DNA of 64,000 nucleotides, taken from Charina bottae. Taxonomy: Eukaryota > Chordata > Lepidosauria > Squamata > Charinaidae. Positions within the stretch are counted from its first letter, which is position 1, and each line of letters opens with the position of its first letter. The stretch covers positions 11,488,501 through 11,552,500 of the forward strand of contig JALMGJ010000006.1 of the NCBI GenBank assembly GCA_023362775.1, given 5' to 3'. Below, piece by piece: positions 52,629 through 64,000 of the stretch. The notes under the pieces are model-generated. The model was not told where the DNA came from. It searched no databases and was given only the letters and a program-made list of their open reading frames with translations. Made by a program: the position numbers and the translations under genes.

Positions 52629-55252
52629 GTGGCCTTCAGGGGCACTGCTCCACAAGTGGCCAGTTGTGAGACCCTGTTTCTCAAGTTGGGTTCCCGAGAA
52701 CAGATGGGAGTGTTGCTACTGTACCAGCCCCCCTGCTGTGTAGCAACCTCCCTGCCTGAGCTTCTGGAGGCTGTCTCGGGGTTGGTGGTGGAGTTCCCCA
52801 GGCTTATGGTTCTGGGGGACTTCAATCTGCCATCCCTGGGGCATGCCTCGGAAGCGGCCCGGGAGTTCATGGCTACCATGGCAGCCATGGACCTGTCCCA
52901 GATTATTCGGGACCTGACTCGAGACAGTGGTCTCACACCGGACTTGGTTTTCTTGTCAGAGCAGTGGCAATGTGATCTGAGAGGAGAGTTAGATCTGTCC
53001 CCATTGTCATGGTCAGACCACGCCCTGGTGTCCCTGAGATTCTCCTGTGCTGCCCCACTCCACAGGGAGGCAGGACCATTCAATTGGTCCACCCCTGGTG
53101 AATGTTGGACCCGGAAGGGTTTCAGAGGGAGCTGGGGGTTATACCCAAAGATCTGATGCATGGTCCAGCGGAGGTCCTGGCTGCAGCCTGGAATAGGGAG
53201 GTGGCGGGGGCCTTGGATAGGATTGTGCCTGTGCGACCTCTCTTGCCCCATTCAACCCGTCACTCCCTGTGGTTTACGGAGGAGTTGAGGGTTTTCAAGA
53301 GGGTTAAGAGATGTCTGGAGCACTGCTGGAGAAAGACGAAGACTGAATCTGACAAAACACAATCTAGAGCCGCTATTAAGGCCTACCTTGTGGCGGTAAG
53401 AGTGGCAAAACGTCAATATTTCTCCACTCTTACTGCGTCCGCAGAATGCTGCCCAACGGCCTTGTTAAAGATTACTCAATCTCTCTTGGGTCATGTAGAA
53501 TCAGTGACCCACTTACAGGGCCATACGGAGGAGTTCTCTAAGAATCTGCAGGATAAAATCGCTCAGATCCATTCCAAGTTGGACTCTAAGTGTGAGGCAC
53601 AGTCTGGGGAGATGCCGAGGGAGCATACTTACCCTGTTATCTGGGAACGATTTGATTCTGTTGGGCCTGAGGAAGTTGACAGGATCCTCCGGACTGTAAA
53701 TGCCACCACCTGTCATCTAGACCCATGCCCTTCCTGGCTGGTAAAGGCAGCCCGGGGGGTGACTTGTGGTTAGGTCCAGGCAATGGTTAATACATCCTTG
53801 AGGGACGGGATGTTTCCGGCTCCCTTCAAGGAGGTGCTGGTACACCCCCTCCTCAAGAAACCATTCCTGGACCCTACTGTATTGGACAATTTTCATCTGG
53901 TCTCCCACCTTCCCTTTTTGGGAAAGGTAGTTGGGAAAGTGGTGGCATTGCAACTCCAGAAGATTCTGGAGGAAACAGATTATCTAGACCCCTTCCAGTC
54001 AGGTTTCAGACCAGGATATGGGACAGAGACTGCATTGATCATGCTTATGGATGATCTCTGGCAGGAGCAGGATGGAGGGAGTGCATCCATCCTGGATCTC
54101 TTGGATCTCTCAGCGGTTTTTGATACCATCTACCATGCTATATTTTGGGAAGGCTCAGGGAGTTGGGGGTGGGAGGCGCGGTTCTACGTTGGTTCACCTC
54201 CTTCCTCCACGGCCATTCCCAATCAGTGGTGATAGGGGAGGAGAGATCCGACCCCCAACCCCTCTTGTGTGGGGTGCCACAGGGTTCAGTTCTCTCTCCT
54301 CTCCTATTTAACATCTACATGAAACCACTGGGTGAGATCATCCATCACCACAGGATGAGGTATCATCAATATGCTGATGGAACTCAATTATATATCTCCA
54401 TCCCGGGTGAAGTAAGTGATGTGGTTGCTGCCCTGTCTCAGTGCCTGGGGGCTGTGGGGGTCTGGATGGGGAACAACAGGCTTCAGCTGAACCCTGGTAA
54501 GATGGAATGGCTGTGGATTGATGGTCCCTCTTTATCCAGGAAGTTGACATCTTTGGTTCTGGATGGGGTGGCACTGCCCCATTCAGACCCAGTGCGGAAC
54601 CTGGGGGTCCTCCTTGACTCACGACTCCTGCTCGAAGAGCAGGTGGCAGTCATGGCAAGAAGGGCCTTCGCACAACTTTGGGTTGTGCGCCAACTACGCC
54701 CATTCCTTGATCGAGATGCCTTCCGAACAGTCACTCATGCCCTTGTCATCTCCCATATAGACTATTGCAATGCACTCTACATGGGGCTACCCTTGAAGAA
54801 TATCCGGAAGCTACAGCTGGTCCAGAATGCAGCTGCGTGGGCAGTTATTGGTGCCCCAAGATTGGCACATGTGACACCACTGCTTCGCGAGCTGCATTGG
54901 GTACCAGTTTGCTTCCAGGTCCAATTCAAGGTGTTAGTTATGACCTTTAAAGCCGTACATGACGGGTCCAGGTTACCTGAGGGACCGTCTCATCCCCATA
55001 ACATCGACCCGCTCCACCCGGTGATCCAGGGAGGGCATGCTGCGGACCCCATCGACAAGGGAATTTCATCTGACGGGTTCCAGGAGGCGGGCCTTTTCTG
55101 CAGTGGCACCTGCCCTTTGGAATATTTTGCCCGCAGAGCTGAGGTGGGCTCCCTTGCTCCCGGCCTTCCGGAAGAATCTGAAGACCTGGTTCTGCCGCCT
55201 TGCCTGGGATGGGAAAGGCAATAGCTCCTCCTGGGGGTGGCTTGCGCTGTAG
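52629..55252 (+). pseudogene. L2-like ORF2 pseudogene (APE endonuclease + RT)
   Basis: The full protein would nick target DNA (APE-type endonuclease) and prime reverse transcription. Endonuclease part (52629-53110): LMVLGDFNLPSLG, TPDLVFLS and the C-terminal SWSDHALVSL with its His. It shifts frame near 53110 into the linker and RT N-terminus (53102-53773), then meets TAG at 53771-53773. RT fingers continue from 53783 (FKEVLVHPLLKKP, FQSGFRPGYGTETAL), shift frame near 54145 to GVPQGSVLSPLLFNIYM, and shift again near 54960-55040. The catalytic motif reads YADG (54370-54381) instead of YADD, and the first catalytic block reads LLDLSAVFDTIYH instead of AAFDTIDH. One stop, at least three frameshifts and a lost catalytic Asp show it is dead. 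Confidence 0.9.
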
Positions 55253-55426
55253 TGCCCTCCCTATTAAATAAGACCACATTGCCACTTGGATTTTATATTT
55301 ATTTATTTATTTTTATTTCTATTGGTTTTAGATTGTAATTTTATGTGTGTTTGGTTTTAATTACTGATTTTATTGTAAACTGCCCAGAGTCCCCCATTGG
55401 GGGGAGATGGGCGGTGATAGAAATAC

Positions 55427-55497
55427 GAATGAATGAATGAATGAATGAATGAATGAATGAATGAATGAATAAATAAATAAATAAATAAATAAATAAG
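55427..55497 (+). repeat. LINE-tail microsatellite (GAAT)n(AAAT)n
   Basis: Tail of the preceding LINE expanded to about 70 bp. Confidence 0.95.
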
Positions 55498-56475
55498 CAA
55501 GCCTACATGTCCAGGAACAAAAAGCAAAAATGGTACAGAGCATCTTGAAAGGCTGATGGTAAGGAACACTTCACCAATATGCCTTCTAAAGCTGTGTTTT
55601 ATGACTGATGGTGCTCACCACAGCCTCCACTATAACCAGGCAAACCCTGATACAAGAAGTATTTTATGAGCGCATCCAGAACAAGTCCTCAACATTTACA
55701 AAGTTCCCCGTGCATCTATTGTATGTGCATTCAGCAACCAGCGATGATGACCATCCACATGGTGATTGCAAATACCAAGCTGCATTGCATTATTCAAATA
55801 ATGCTTGTCTGATTATCATTTATCATCTACACTAGGCACACAGTTGTAGGTTTTCCACAAACATTTCAACCCTGTTCATTTGTATAAGTCTCTGCCACTC
55901 TTTTAGGCTGCTGGAAGCTTTGAACAATCAAGAGATTTTATTTTGTAGGTTTTATTAGAGCTGGATTTTTAAAACTGCTATAGAAGCCATCACAGGAATG
56001 GTATCTGGCCATTGAAGGATGAGGCCATAGATGTTCTTGGAGGAGCAACATGCAAATATGAAAAACAGAGTTTGCATTTTGACATCACACTGCACATTTT
56101 ATCATTTTGGTGTTATTGTGTAGCTAGGAATGGATACCTATGGATGGACTACGAGAGAGTGAGGTACCGTGGGAAAGGAGGGAAGGGGAGTGATGGGAAG
56201 CTACAAGGTGGACCATGAAAACTAGACACTCAATTCCAGCTACTAAATATAGAATTTTGATGGACCTAAGGAATTTATCTATAACACGCAATGAAGATAG
56301 ACATGAAAGGAACTATATTTAAACCACCTACCTGAGGATCAGAACCAAACGTGCATCTCAGCGTTAGGGATAAGATTAATCTTAGTAGATTCCCACCTAA
56401 CAAGGCTTCATCCTGAAATTAGAAAGAAATGTTGAGAAGAGATATAATATATGTTTTCTTCAGCCAGAACTGGTT
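55498..56475. other. No recognised repeat
   Basis: Single-copy-looking. Frames at 55608-55835 and 56012-56218 (+) have no recognisable domain. Confidence 0.3.
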
Positions 56476-56477
56476 GA

Positions 56478-56600
56478 TTGATTGACTGATTGATCGATAC
56501 AGATGATACATATCTTGATTTTTGTGCCAAAACACTTCACAGAGACATTCACAGCATATAAAAACCTCTAATGTTATAACATATTTTCAACTCATTTATA
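56478..56600 (-). mobile_element. Possible LINE 3' tail remnant
   Basis: 'gattgattgactgattgatc' followed by sequence resembling reversed L2-type tails. Weak. Confidence 0.3.
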
Positions 56601-56859
56601 AACAAAATGCAGCCATCAGAACCACAATTTGAGCAGCAGCCCAATTTGTACCACATACTGGTAGCATAACATTTCAGAAAAGGTCCCAAAATTATTTAGG
56701 AAATAAAGTAAGTTTCCGCTGGGAAACAAATACGAACAGAATAGACTTCCTCTGGGAACAAGCTACAATGCTATGGTGTCATCACAGATGAGATCCTGGT
56801 CCTCAGGATCTTTGGGTGCAAAGTGAGGAAAGAATTATTAAGTACATATAGTAGGAGGT

Positions 56860-57193
56860 GGGGCGTGGTGGGTCAGCGGGTAAGACGCCAGGCTTGTCGA
56901 TCGGAAGATCGCAAGTTCAGAGGTTTGAATCCCTAGCCCTGCGTGTGGAGTGAGCTCCCACACTAGTCCCAGCTCTTGCCAACCTAGCAATTCTAAAGCA
57001 TGCAAATGCAAGTACATGAATAGGTACCACTTCGGTGGGTAGGTAACAGCGTTCAGCGCGCGTCATGCGGCCACATGACCGCGGAAGCGTCTTCGGACAA
57101 CACTGGCTCTTCGGCTAACAAACAGAGATGAGCACCAGCCCCTAGAGTCAGACACGACTGCACAAATGTGCGGGGGGAACCTTTACCTTTACT
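56860..57193 (+). mobile_element. Sauria SINE with target duplication
   Basis: Head 'ggcgtggtgggtcagcgggt', tail 'aacctttacctttac', 13-bp duplication TATAGTAGGAGGT at 56847-56859 and 57194-57206. Confidence 0.95.
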
Positions 57194-57347
57194 TATAGTA
57201 GGAGGTAGGGTTTTAGATGTTAAAGTCTAGTGTAACTTGGCTCCAGTAAATAATGCAAATGTTTCAAAGTTGGCATCAGATTCTTTTTACAGTCCAGGCA
57301 ACAAACAGGCGAACAGTAATAAGGCTCTCCTGTTATCATGGTCTGAT

Positions 57348-57665
57348 GGCTGTAAAGGTGAGAGGGAGTGATGTACTTTCAGATTTGCAAGATTCTGTAA
57401 ATGTAGCCTTACAGTAAAGTAGGATTAGCTTATCTGGTCGTGTTTCCTGTCGGGTCTACCTGGTAAGGCTGACATCAATCTTGCAAGTCTGAAAGTACAA
57501 TTCACCTTTACAGCCCGAGAACTTGGGGGGGGGATCCCTTCTGAGCCACTTGCCCTGCCCACTATCCAGCTCCGGCTATGCTGTCTCTTATTTGACCGTT
57601 CCCAAGGCAGCAGCTCTTCGCCCCATCTCCCAAGGTCTTTCCCACATACCATTACATATGGACAT
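57348..57665 (+). repeat. Unclassified dispersed repeat, copy 2, with foldback
   Basis: Arms 57348-57394 and 57477-57515 are inverse ('tactttcagatttgcaagat' against 'tcttgcaagtctgaaagta'; 'ggctgtaaaggtga' against 'tcacctttacagcc'). The downstream part matches 22650-22915. Confidence 0.65.
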
Positions 57666-58561
57666 AGCAAACCATTATGGTCGTATCTCAGGATTTAATG
57701 CTTTATAAACCACATCAGCTCCAAAGGCTAAAGAGGGAGAGCAACTAAATGCTATTGTCCTCTGAATTTAGTCTCGCTCCTTCCTTCTCATTAAATCCTC
57801 AACATACTGTGATGTAAAATCAAACAACTTGGCAGAAGAGGGGGGGAAAATCCTAGTAAACATGCAGGAAAGCCATGATGTACCCAGGGATGCCTTTTGA
57901 GATATGAGTCTTCTGAAGAAGCTTCCGAAGAAAGTCTAATTAACTTAGCATTTTCAGCAGTGGCCCATTTTCAGCACTGAATCCCAATGCAACACTTAGA
58001 TCTAATATTCCTTGCTTTAATATAACCCCCAGCACTTCACCATGAGAATTTTTCATGCTGTAAATTAAGTCACACTGTCCATTGTTTTAACAGATTTAAT
58101 TCCATTACAGCTTGATGGCATTATTATAATTATTAGAGATAAACACACATACACACACACACACACAAACAAAAGATCATTTCCTATTCACTGGCTAGAG
58201 GACTGAACTGGAATTTACAATCTGCTGTGAAAAGGAATATGACACAAATGACAGGCCTATGTTTTCCCAGGTTTTACGTTCTTATTTTGGCTGTTACCTA
58301 CCTGGGGCTTAAAACTGCAAATTACTATAATATTGCATATCAAAACAAAACATGGTAAAAGGCATTCCAAAATGCCTTGGTTCTAAGAAACTCTGTTCAC
58401 ATCCGGTTATTTCACTATTGAAGGTTAATTATCTGACAACTGCAATATTAGGTGCTGATTTGAATGTGTGAATGAGACATCAAGACTCCTGGCTGTCAGG
58501 GTAGGGAAAGGGCCAAGGGAGGGGTGGTATGGAGAAAGCTGGTGGTATTTTAAAAGACAAA

Positions 58562-58562
<1 letters not shown>

Positions 58563-58597
<35 letters not shown>

Positions 58598-58602
58598 ATA
58601 TC
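58563..58602 (+). repeat. (AAAT)n microsatellite
   Basis: Ten 'aaat' units, probably an old retroelement tail. Confidence 0.95.
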
Positions 58603-60580
58603 CTTCCATTTTTTTTCCTGATAAACATCCTGAACACACAATATGACGTAATAGTGCTGTGCAGTGCTTCAGACTGGATTCCAAAAAATAGGTTCCTAAA
58701 GCCTGCAGGAACATCCACCTGATACCCATCTGCAACCATCTCAGACAGCCACGTCTTTTCCCAGGATCACATGGCTGTACGATCCCAGGAAAAGACACGG
58801 CTGCTTTAAAGACTTATAAAGAGATGCAAGTTTTGGGCCTCCTTGAATCTTTTTTGGGAATTGCATCCAAAGCACTGCATAATCCGATGAAGTATTACTA
58901 ACTTGAAACCCTCTCATTAACAGGGTACCCTTAAATGATTTTAATTATGAAGAAGGTATGAATAAAGGCAGAGTATGCATACCACATGCCCCACCTTTCC
59001 ACCGCCAACAGTGGCCAGTGAAGAACTTCCACTGTGATTTTGAAATACTGACATTTATTTCCCCATTATATGTTGTTGGTCGACTTTTATGATTAACTGC
59101 TCAATGGAACCAACGGGGATCTGAGATAAATAGTCTCAAACTGCAGATCACAAAAAGCATTTGTGGCCGGCTCTTTAATCTAAAACTAGCCAAGACTGAA
59201 GAGGAGGACAAAGCTTAAGCTGTGGAGAAAAGAATGGAAAACAATTAGTGTGTTGATGTCAGCTTAAAAGAGGTCACAGCAAGATCAATCTTTTCAGCAT
59301 CTGTTCTTTAATTTAAAGAAGGGGGGAGGAGAAGCTGTGTCCACTACTCATCACTATGGTAACTTTCAATATTATACAACCAGAACCAGTTACGTTTCCA
59401 ACATCACTAGAGATGGATGGAGCTAAAAAAACAACAGCAACAGAGAAACGTTCAAAAGAAGTGAGGCAAATGATATGGAGATGTTCCTTATTTTCTAAAA
59501 GACAACTATGGGAAATGAAGCTACAGTATTTTGGGAACTTCTCTGCAGAAGCTCATTCTATAACTTTGGGCCAACTGCAAGGACTGAAATGCCATCTGAC
59601 ACAAAATACGGATGCTGGAAGGACTCTAGATCTAGTCCACATCTGTGTCACACATTTCTGCATCACCATTTTTTAAAAGGCAAAACTACACAGATTGTCC
59701 ATGCATTTCATCTCAAAGTATGGATTTTATCCCAAACTACTCATTTATGTGGGTTTTATTCTAAATGACACACTGTCCCATAACAAAAATGCTACCAGAG
59801 AAATGTTTCTTGTGTTGATTCCTGAGAATATTATTTTAATGCATTCTGACTTCCTTTACTGTTGTTGCTGCTGTTTTTATAATTAAAAGAATTGTTATTA
59901 TAATTATTATTCTATATGTGTGTTGAGAGATGTGCTGCAAATTTCAGAGAACGTGAATGCTTTATGGGAACAGCAACTTCCCTGCAATCTGCTTATTAAT
60001 TCTAGAGTGATCCCGATCAATTGATTAAAACTACAATCTAAACAAGGTCGGAGAGCAACCCAAACTACAGAGTTGCGAACAATGAAAGGGGGTCCTGATA
60101 TCTAATCCTCTGACATGGTATTTCAGACACCTGTTAGATATTAGATGTTCAGGGCTGCTATATTTTTAATTGTGGGGAATTTCAAGGGTCAGATGTAGAT
60201 AGTGGCATCTCAATGTAAAGGTGGAACCTGGACACAGACATGTAATAAAACAAGATTTCTGACAATTTGACTGGAAGCTAACTGTGTTTGATAACGAGAA
60301 ATCTAGAGGCATATCTACAATGTTGAATTGAGATATTATTATTCAATATACATCGGGAACCTACTCCCCCCCCCCAATCAGTTCTTACTTGTTCTAATAA
60401 TAGCCATACTATTTATTCTTCAAGTTAATAGCTGCTTTTCCTGTTCCTGTTTTCCTCTTTTTGCTGCTTCCCCTCAATTTACTTTTTTGCCATAACAGTA
60501 TTATTAATCGTGGGAATTTGCACAAGGGAAAGTAGATTTTTTCACTTATTCCTGTTCCTCAACCCCCTTGTCCCTTGATT

Positions 60581-60586
<6 letters not shown>

Positions 60587-60618
<32 letters not shown>
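60587..60618 (+). repeat. (TG)n microsatellite
   Basis: Uninterrupted dinucleotide run. Confidence 0.97.
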
Positions 60619-60619
<1 letters not shown>

Positions 60620-62507
60620 ACGTGCGTGCTCATGCACACATGCATGGATCCTTGGGTGGCTGGTTTCCAATCAAAGTTGCAGCACACAGAGTATCTTAGT
60701 GTGATTCATTAAAAACGCTATATCTATTCTACCTGTTGATAAGTAGACAGTAGATTACATATCCAAATTCAATAAGCAGAGGACATGACCAAAAGGCTAG
60801 AAGCTGGAAATATAATAATCACCAATAAATGGCCTTCCTGGGAGGTGAACCACTTTGAGGAATAACAGGGTGCTAAAACTTTTATTACCTATTTGGCAAA
60901 ATATAAGATTATAGAGTTTCTGTGGGCAGAAAATACTATCAGTGCATCACGTGTATTGAAATACTCAACAACAAAAAAGTATGCATGGAGAAAAGTAGAT
61001 TTTCATGAAGAAAATGGCACATGTTCTAGAACACAAATATTGTAAACACTAAAGCATTCCAGGACCAAATGATAACTTGGAAGGTTCTATCCTACCTCTC
61101 CCCTTTAATTGCCAGATTCCTGCAGGAGTTGACCCTTGGCTTAATTTAGAACAGAAGTGAACACATGGAGTTATAGAACGGAGCTCCCATTATCCCCCAG
61201 CATTCATCATACTCTCCAGAAATCTCAGTTTCCAAACTTAGAATCAGGTATCCCTTCCAGATGACAAGTTTGCACTTATCTGAACTGTGATTAGATTGAC
61301 TTGGCTTCTTTTCCACAGGTACAGTATGCATTCCACTCATAGTTAGATATCTACAAATCATCTGCAGTTCTGTACAATTTGCACAACCGGTGTTTGGTTT
61401 AGCAAATAAACACAATGCATTGTACACCCAATTATAACTAGAGAACACACTTCTTTGGTTTCCCCTTTCAATGGACTCCTTGCCTTATGTGCCATTTCAT
61501 TCTGAGATCCAACGGAAAATTGAGACATCTAGCCAAGCTGTAGCTTCTCTTCATATCCATGTAGTAAATAATCTCCTTTAAACTTATACATGACCTTTCC
61601 CTGCTTAAAACTCCCTTTGGTCTCTTGCTTGTTCATTTCTGCCACCTTTTTCATCTAATCCATCAATTAGTTCACATTTCTCAGCGAGTAGCATTATAAC
61701 ACTTCCAGGCAATAAAATAAATCTTTTTATCTAGCAAACTGCATTTGCCATATTGTGTTTGACATTCCCTGGCCCTCAAAGAGAGATCACTGTCACATCA
61801 TAACATTGAGCACAATTACAGGAAATGCATTTTTTTTTACATTTTGAATAACCAGTGTTGAAACCTTGATAATTCACAGGAAGAATCAATCTTGAATTAT
61901 GAAATAAAAACATTCCCATCAATAAGGCAAGCCAAGTTTTTTTTAAATGTGGCCTAATTTCCAATTGGGTTTTGCATTTATCTCTACAAGATAATTTACA
62001 TAATCATGATATATGTAGAAAAAATAAACATAAACCATAAATCAGTGTCAAAGAGGAGTTCTGCAGGTCATCGTAACCCAACGATAAAATGATTAATAAA
62101 AATTAATAAAAAAAATTAATGATCAACTCACTTCAACGAACGTGGTCAATGGCTGTGGTTGTAGGAGTTGTAGTCCAAAACATCTGAAGGACTCTGCACT
62201 GCTTAATCCACATCTGCCAGGCAAATATGATCAAGATCCAGGCAGGTTTACAGTTTTCCTCATTCCCCAAGCAAACAGTGTATGTCTCTGAGACCAAAGG
62301 ACTTCCCACCAATTGAGCTAAGTCAAGCTTCATGACTTAGGAGCCTGCAAAGTGGACAGCCCACTTACTGATCCAGATCAATTCAACCTTGGATAGCAGG
62401 TACTGTATGCACTTTTTATTAAGCTAAAAAGGATCAGATGTTGTAACTGTTCCTCTCCAGAAAGGATTTCAACCTCCAGATTATTTTAGTTCTCCAATTC
62501 TATTCAA

Positions 62508-62650
62508 AGCCAGTGTGATATAGTGGTTAAAGTCTGGGAATGGGACCATGGAGATCCAAGTTTAAGTCCATTGTCAGCCATGGAAGCCTGGGCTACTCTT
62601 GACCAGGTGCTCCTTTAACCTAACTTACTTCACAGTATTGTTGTAGGGTT
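62508..62650 (+). mobile_element. Old tRNA-SINE fragment
   Basis: 'gccagtgtgatatagtggtt' head and 'cctaacttacttcacagtat' 3' part. Its tail is cut by the following Sauria SINE. Confidence 0.6.
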
Positions 62651-62943
62651 AAAGGTAAAGGTTCCCCCCGCACAGTTGTGCAGTCGTGTCCAACTCTAGG
62701 GGCCGGTGCTCATCTCCGTTTGTTAGCCAAAGAGCCAGCATTGTCCAAAGACGCTTCCACGGCCATGTGGCTGGCATGACGCATGTGGAACGCTGTTATC
62801 CTACCCACCGAAGTGGTACCTATTAATCTACTTGCATTTGCATGCTTTCGAATTGCTAGGTTGGCAAGAGCTGGGGCTAGTGCGGGAGTTCACTCCATCA
62901 CGCGGGGCTAGGGATTCGAACCTCTGAACTTGCGATCTTAAGA
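62649..62943 (-). mobile_element. Sauria SINE, minus strand, head truncated
   Basis: Reads 'taaaggtaaaggttcccccc' through 'gggattcgaacctctgaact' and stops before the A-box half of the tRNA-like head. Confidence 0.92.
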
Positions 62944-62969
62944 TATAATAAAATTATATTTAATTTTAA

Positions 62970-63515
62970 TTTAAAGCCCTACATGGCATGGGACCAGGCT
63001 ATCTGAGGGACTGTCTCCCTATTGAATCGACCAGTCCCACCCGGTCATGCAGAGAGGGCATGTTACAGACCCCATCTTTAAAAGAATTCCACCTAGCGGG
63101 GTCACGGAAGCGTGCCTTCTCTGCAGCAGCGCCTGCCCTCTGAAACATCCTTCCCCCAGGGGTCAGACAGGCCCCCTCACTCCTGGACTTCAGGAAAAAA
63201 TTGAAAACCTGGTTTTGCCACCAAGCCTGGGACGGGGAGGGGAAATAGTCCTTCTTTGGGATGGCTAGCGCCCTAGAATGGATTTAGAATGGCCCTTGCG
63301 CTCAGGATTTGAGGAAGATCTGTAGCCATCTAGATTTCATTTCATTTTATTCTATTTATATCTTTTAATAATTATAATGATATTATATATTTATTTCACT
63401 TCCATTAGGATCTGTTTTGTATTTTAACTCCGGTTTATTGTAAACCGCCCAGAGTTCCCCCTTCCGGGGAAGATGGGCGGTAATATAAATTAAATAAATA
63501 AAATAAATAAATAAA
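62970..63515 (+). mobile_element. L2-like LINE 3' fragment
   Basis: Begins 'ttaaagccctacatggcatg', continues through the coding C-terminus and the 3' UTR hairpin near 63443-63482, ending in (AAAT)n. Strongly 5' truncated. Confidence 0.88.
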
Positions 63516-63639
63516 TAATATATAGTTGCAACTATGACCCTCCTGGAGATTAGAGCAGTCATAACCCTAATAAAAAGGTTTGAGTCTACAACTTCCTCAT
63601 TGTGGAACAATGATAGAATTGTGCTGTCATACTACTTGT

Positions 63640-63905
63640 CTAATGTCATACATACTTGTCTAATGGCATTACAAGGATGAGAGTCTTATTTTCCTTTCTA
63701 GAGGACGAATCAACTCTCTACCTTAAGATCTTTTCACAAGACAATCACTACTATCTCATACCTCATCAGTGTAGATTGTATAGGAAATCACAGACTTCTC
63801 CCCCAGGGTACATCACATTATATTTCTTTACACTGAACTGTGTTTGCCATTTTAGCACCCATTCCCCAGTTTACACGGATCCTGGGCAACTCTGCTATTC
63901 CTTTG
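63640..63905 (-). mobile_element. Old CR1/L3-like remnant
   Basis: 'catcacattatatttcttta', 'ctgaactgtgtttgccattt', 'acggatcctgggcaac' parallel the antisense of CR1/L3 elements, as at 24.6-25.1 kb. Confidence 0.45.
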
Positions 63906-64000
63906 CGATAGGCTGCTTAACTCAATGATACAGGATCCTCAGTTCAATTTACAAGGGGACAGCTGCTGTGCTTAGAACATTATTCTATTCAAGAGCATTC

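Larger units (their letters stand above)
52545..55497 (+). mobile_element. L2-like LINE, longest copy in the window
   Basis: Runs from within the endonuclease domain through RT to the 3' UTR and a (GAAT)n/(AAAT)n tail at 55427-55497. About 3 kb, so most of ORF2 is present; the 5' third and ORF1 are absent. Confidence 0.92.
57666..62507. other. Repeat-poor AT-rich region
   Basis: Few recognisable repeats: (CA)n near 58145-58170, (AAAT)n at 58563-58602, C run near 60366, (TG)n at 60587-60618. Stretches 57900-58140 and 59030-59300 contain homeodomain-like TAATTA/TTAATT words, a SOX-like 'ccattgtt', and no repeat similarity. No exon can be supported; frames at 59356-59676 and 61146-61448 lack recognisable motifs. 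Confidence 0.4.

Noticed and set aside
10919..57193. tRNA genes suggested by A and B box matches
   Set aside because: The matches lie in heads of Sauria and other tRNA-derived SINEs; no complete cloverleaf was seen.
1..64000. CRISPR-like arrays
   Set aside because: Direct repeats here are tandem or interspersed without unique spacers of constant length, and the genome is eukaryotic.

Overview
The window is vertebrate nuclear DNA with no intact host gene that I can recognise. The best taxonomic marker is the SINE content: five copies of a roughly 330 bp tRNA-derived repeat match the Sauria SINE known from lizards and snakes (tRNA-like head with A and B boxes, a middle ending near 'cttcggctaacaaacggag', and a BovB-type tail 'acctttacctttac'). 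L2-like, CR1, L1 and Penelope retroelements with several hAT and Tigger-like DNA transposon families occur alongside it. I therefore read this as an intergenic or intronic stretch of a squamate reptile genome. No rRNA or tRNA gene, CRISPR array or bacterial-style operon is present.

Layout. 1-1905: 3' two thirds of an L2-like LINE with an almost intact reverse transcriptase. 2723-3340: a SINE split by a hAT element holding a 56-bp minisatellite. 5487-6472: a 986-bp hAT element built of eight 98-bp GC-rich units, inserted at the 5' edge of a second LINE (6478-7800) that is itself split by a 283-bp insert. 8-14 kb: hAT elements, minisatellites, a Sauria SINE and an LTR split by a hAT element. 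15-17.5 kb: simple repeats, including 550 bp of GGAA repeats. 18.5-20.4 kb: a Tigger-like MITE followed by a Penelope-like element with RT and GIY-YIG parts. 23.4-31.8 kb: Tigger-like MITE, hAT, SINEs, CR1, L1, 5S-derived repeat, two Penelope-like insertions and a Sauria SINE. 33.2-33.8 kb: a palindromic Penelope-like insertion. 34-41.6 kb: hAT-rich, including a 2.08-kb CpG-rich element with palindromic 306-bp repeats. 46.1-46.7 kb: a SINE amplified as 102-bp units. 47.9-49.1 kb: an old LINE carrying two LTR-type insertions. 50.0 kb: a solo LTR with a perfect target duplication. 52.5-55.5 kb: a long but dead L2-like LINE with endonuclease and RT regions. 55.5-62.5 kb: mostly single-copy-looking, AT-rich sequence with stretches that could be conserved noncoding elements. 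62.5-64 kb: SINE and LINE remnants.

The elements are unrelated to each other functionally; their layering gives an insertion history. The most unusual signal is that hAT elements with four different terminal sequences share one internal tandem GC-rich module carrying an inverted CCAAT motif beside a GC box. A second hAT family keeps constant ends and exact 8-bp target duplications while its GC-rich core differs in every copy. Four Penelope-like insertions carry hammerhead-ribozyme-like cores, and two of these are long palindromes with opposed cores. Many long open frames in GC-rich or simple repeats are open only because the repeat unit lacks stop codons; I do not call them genes.
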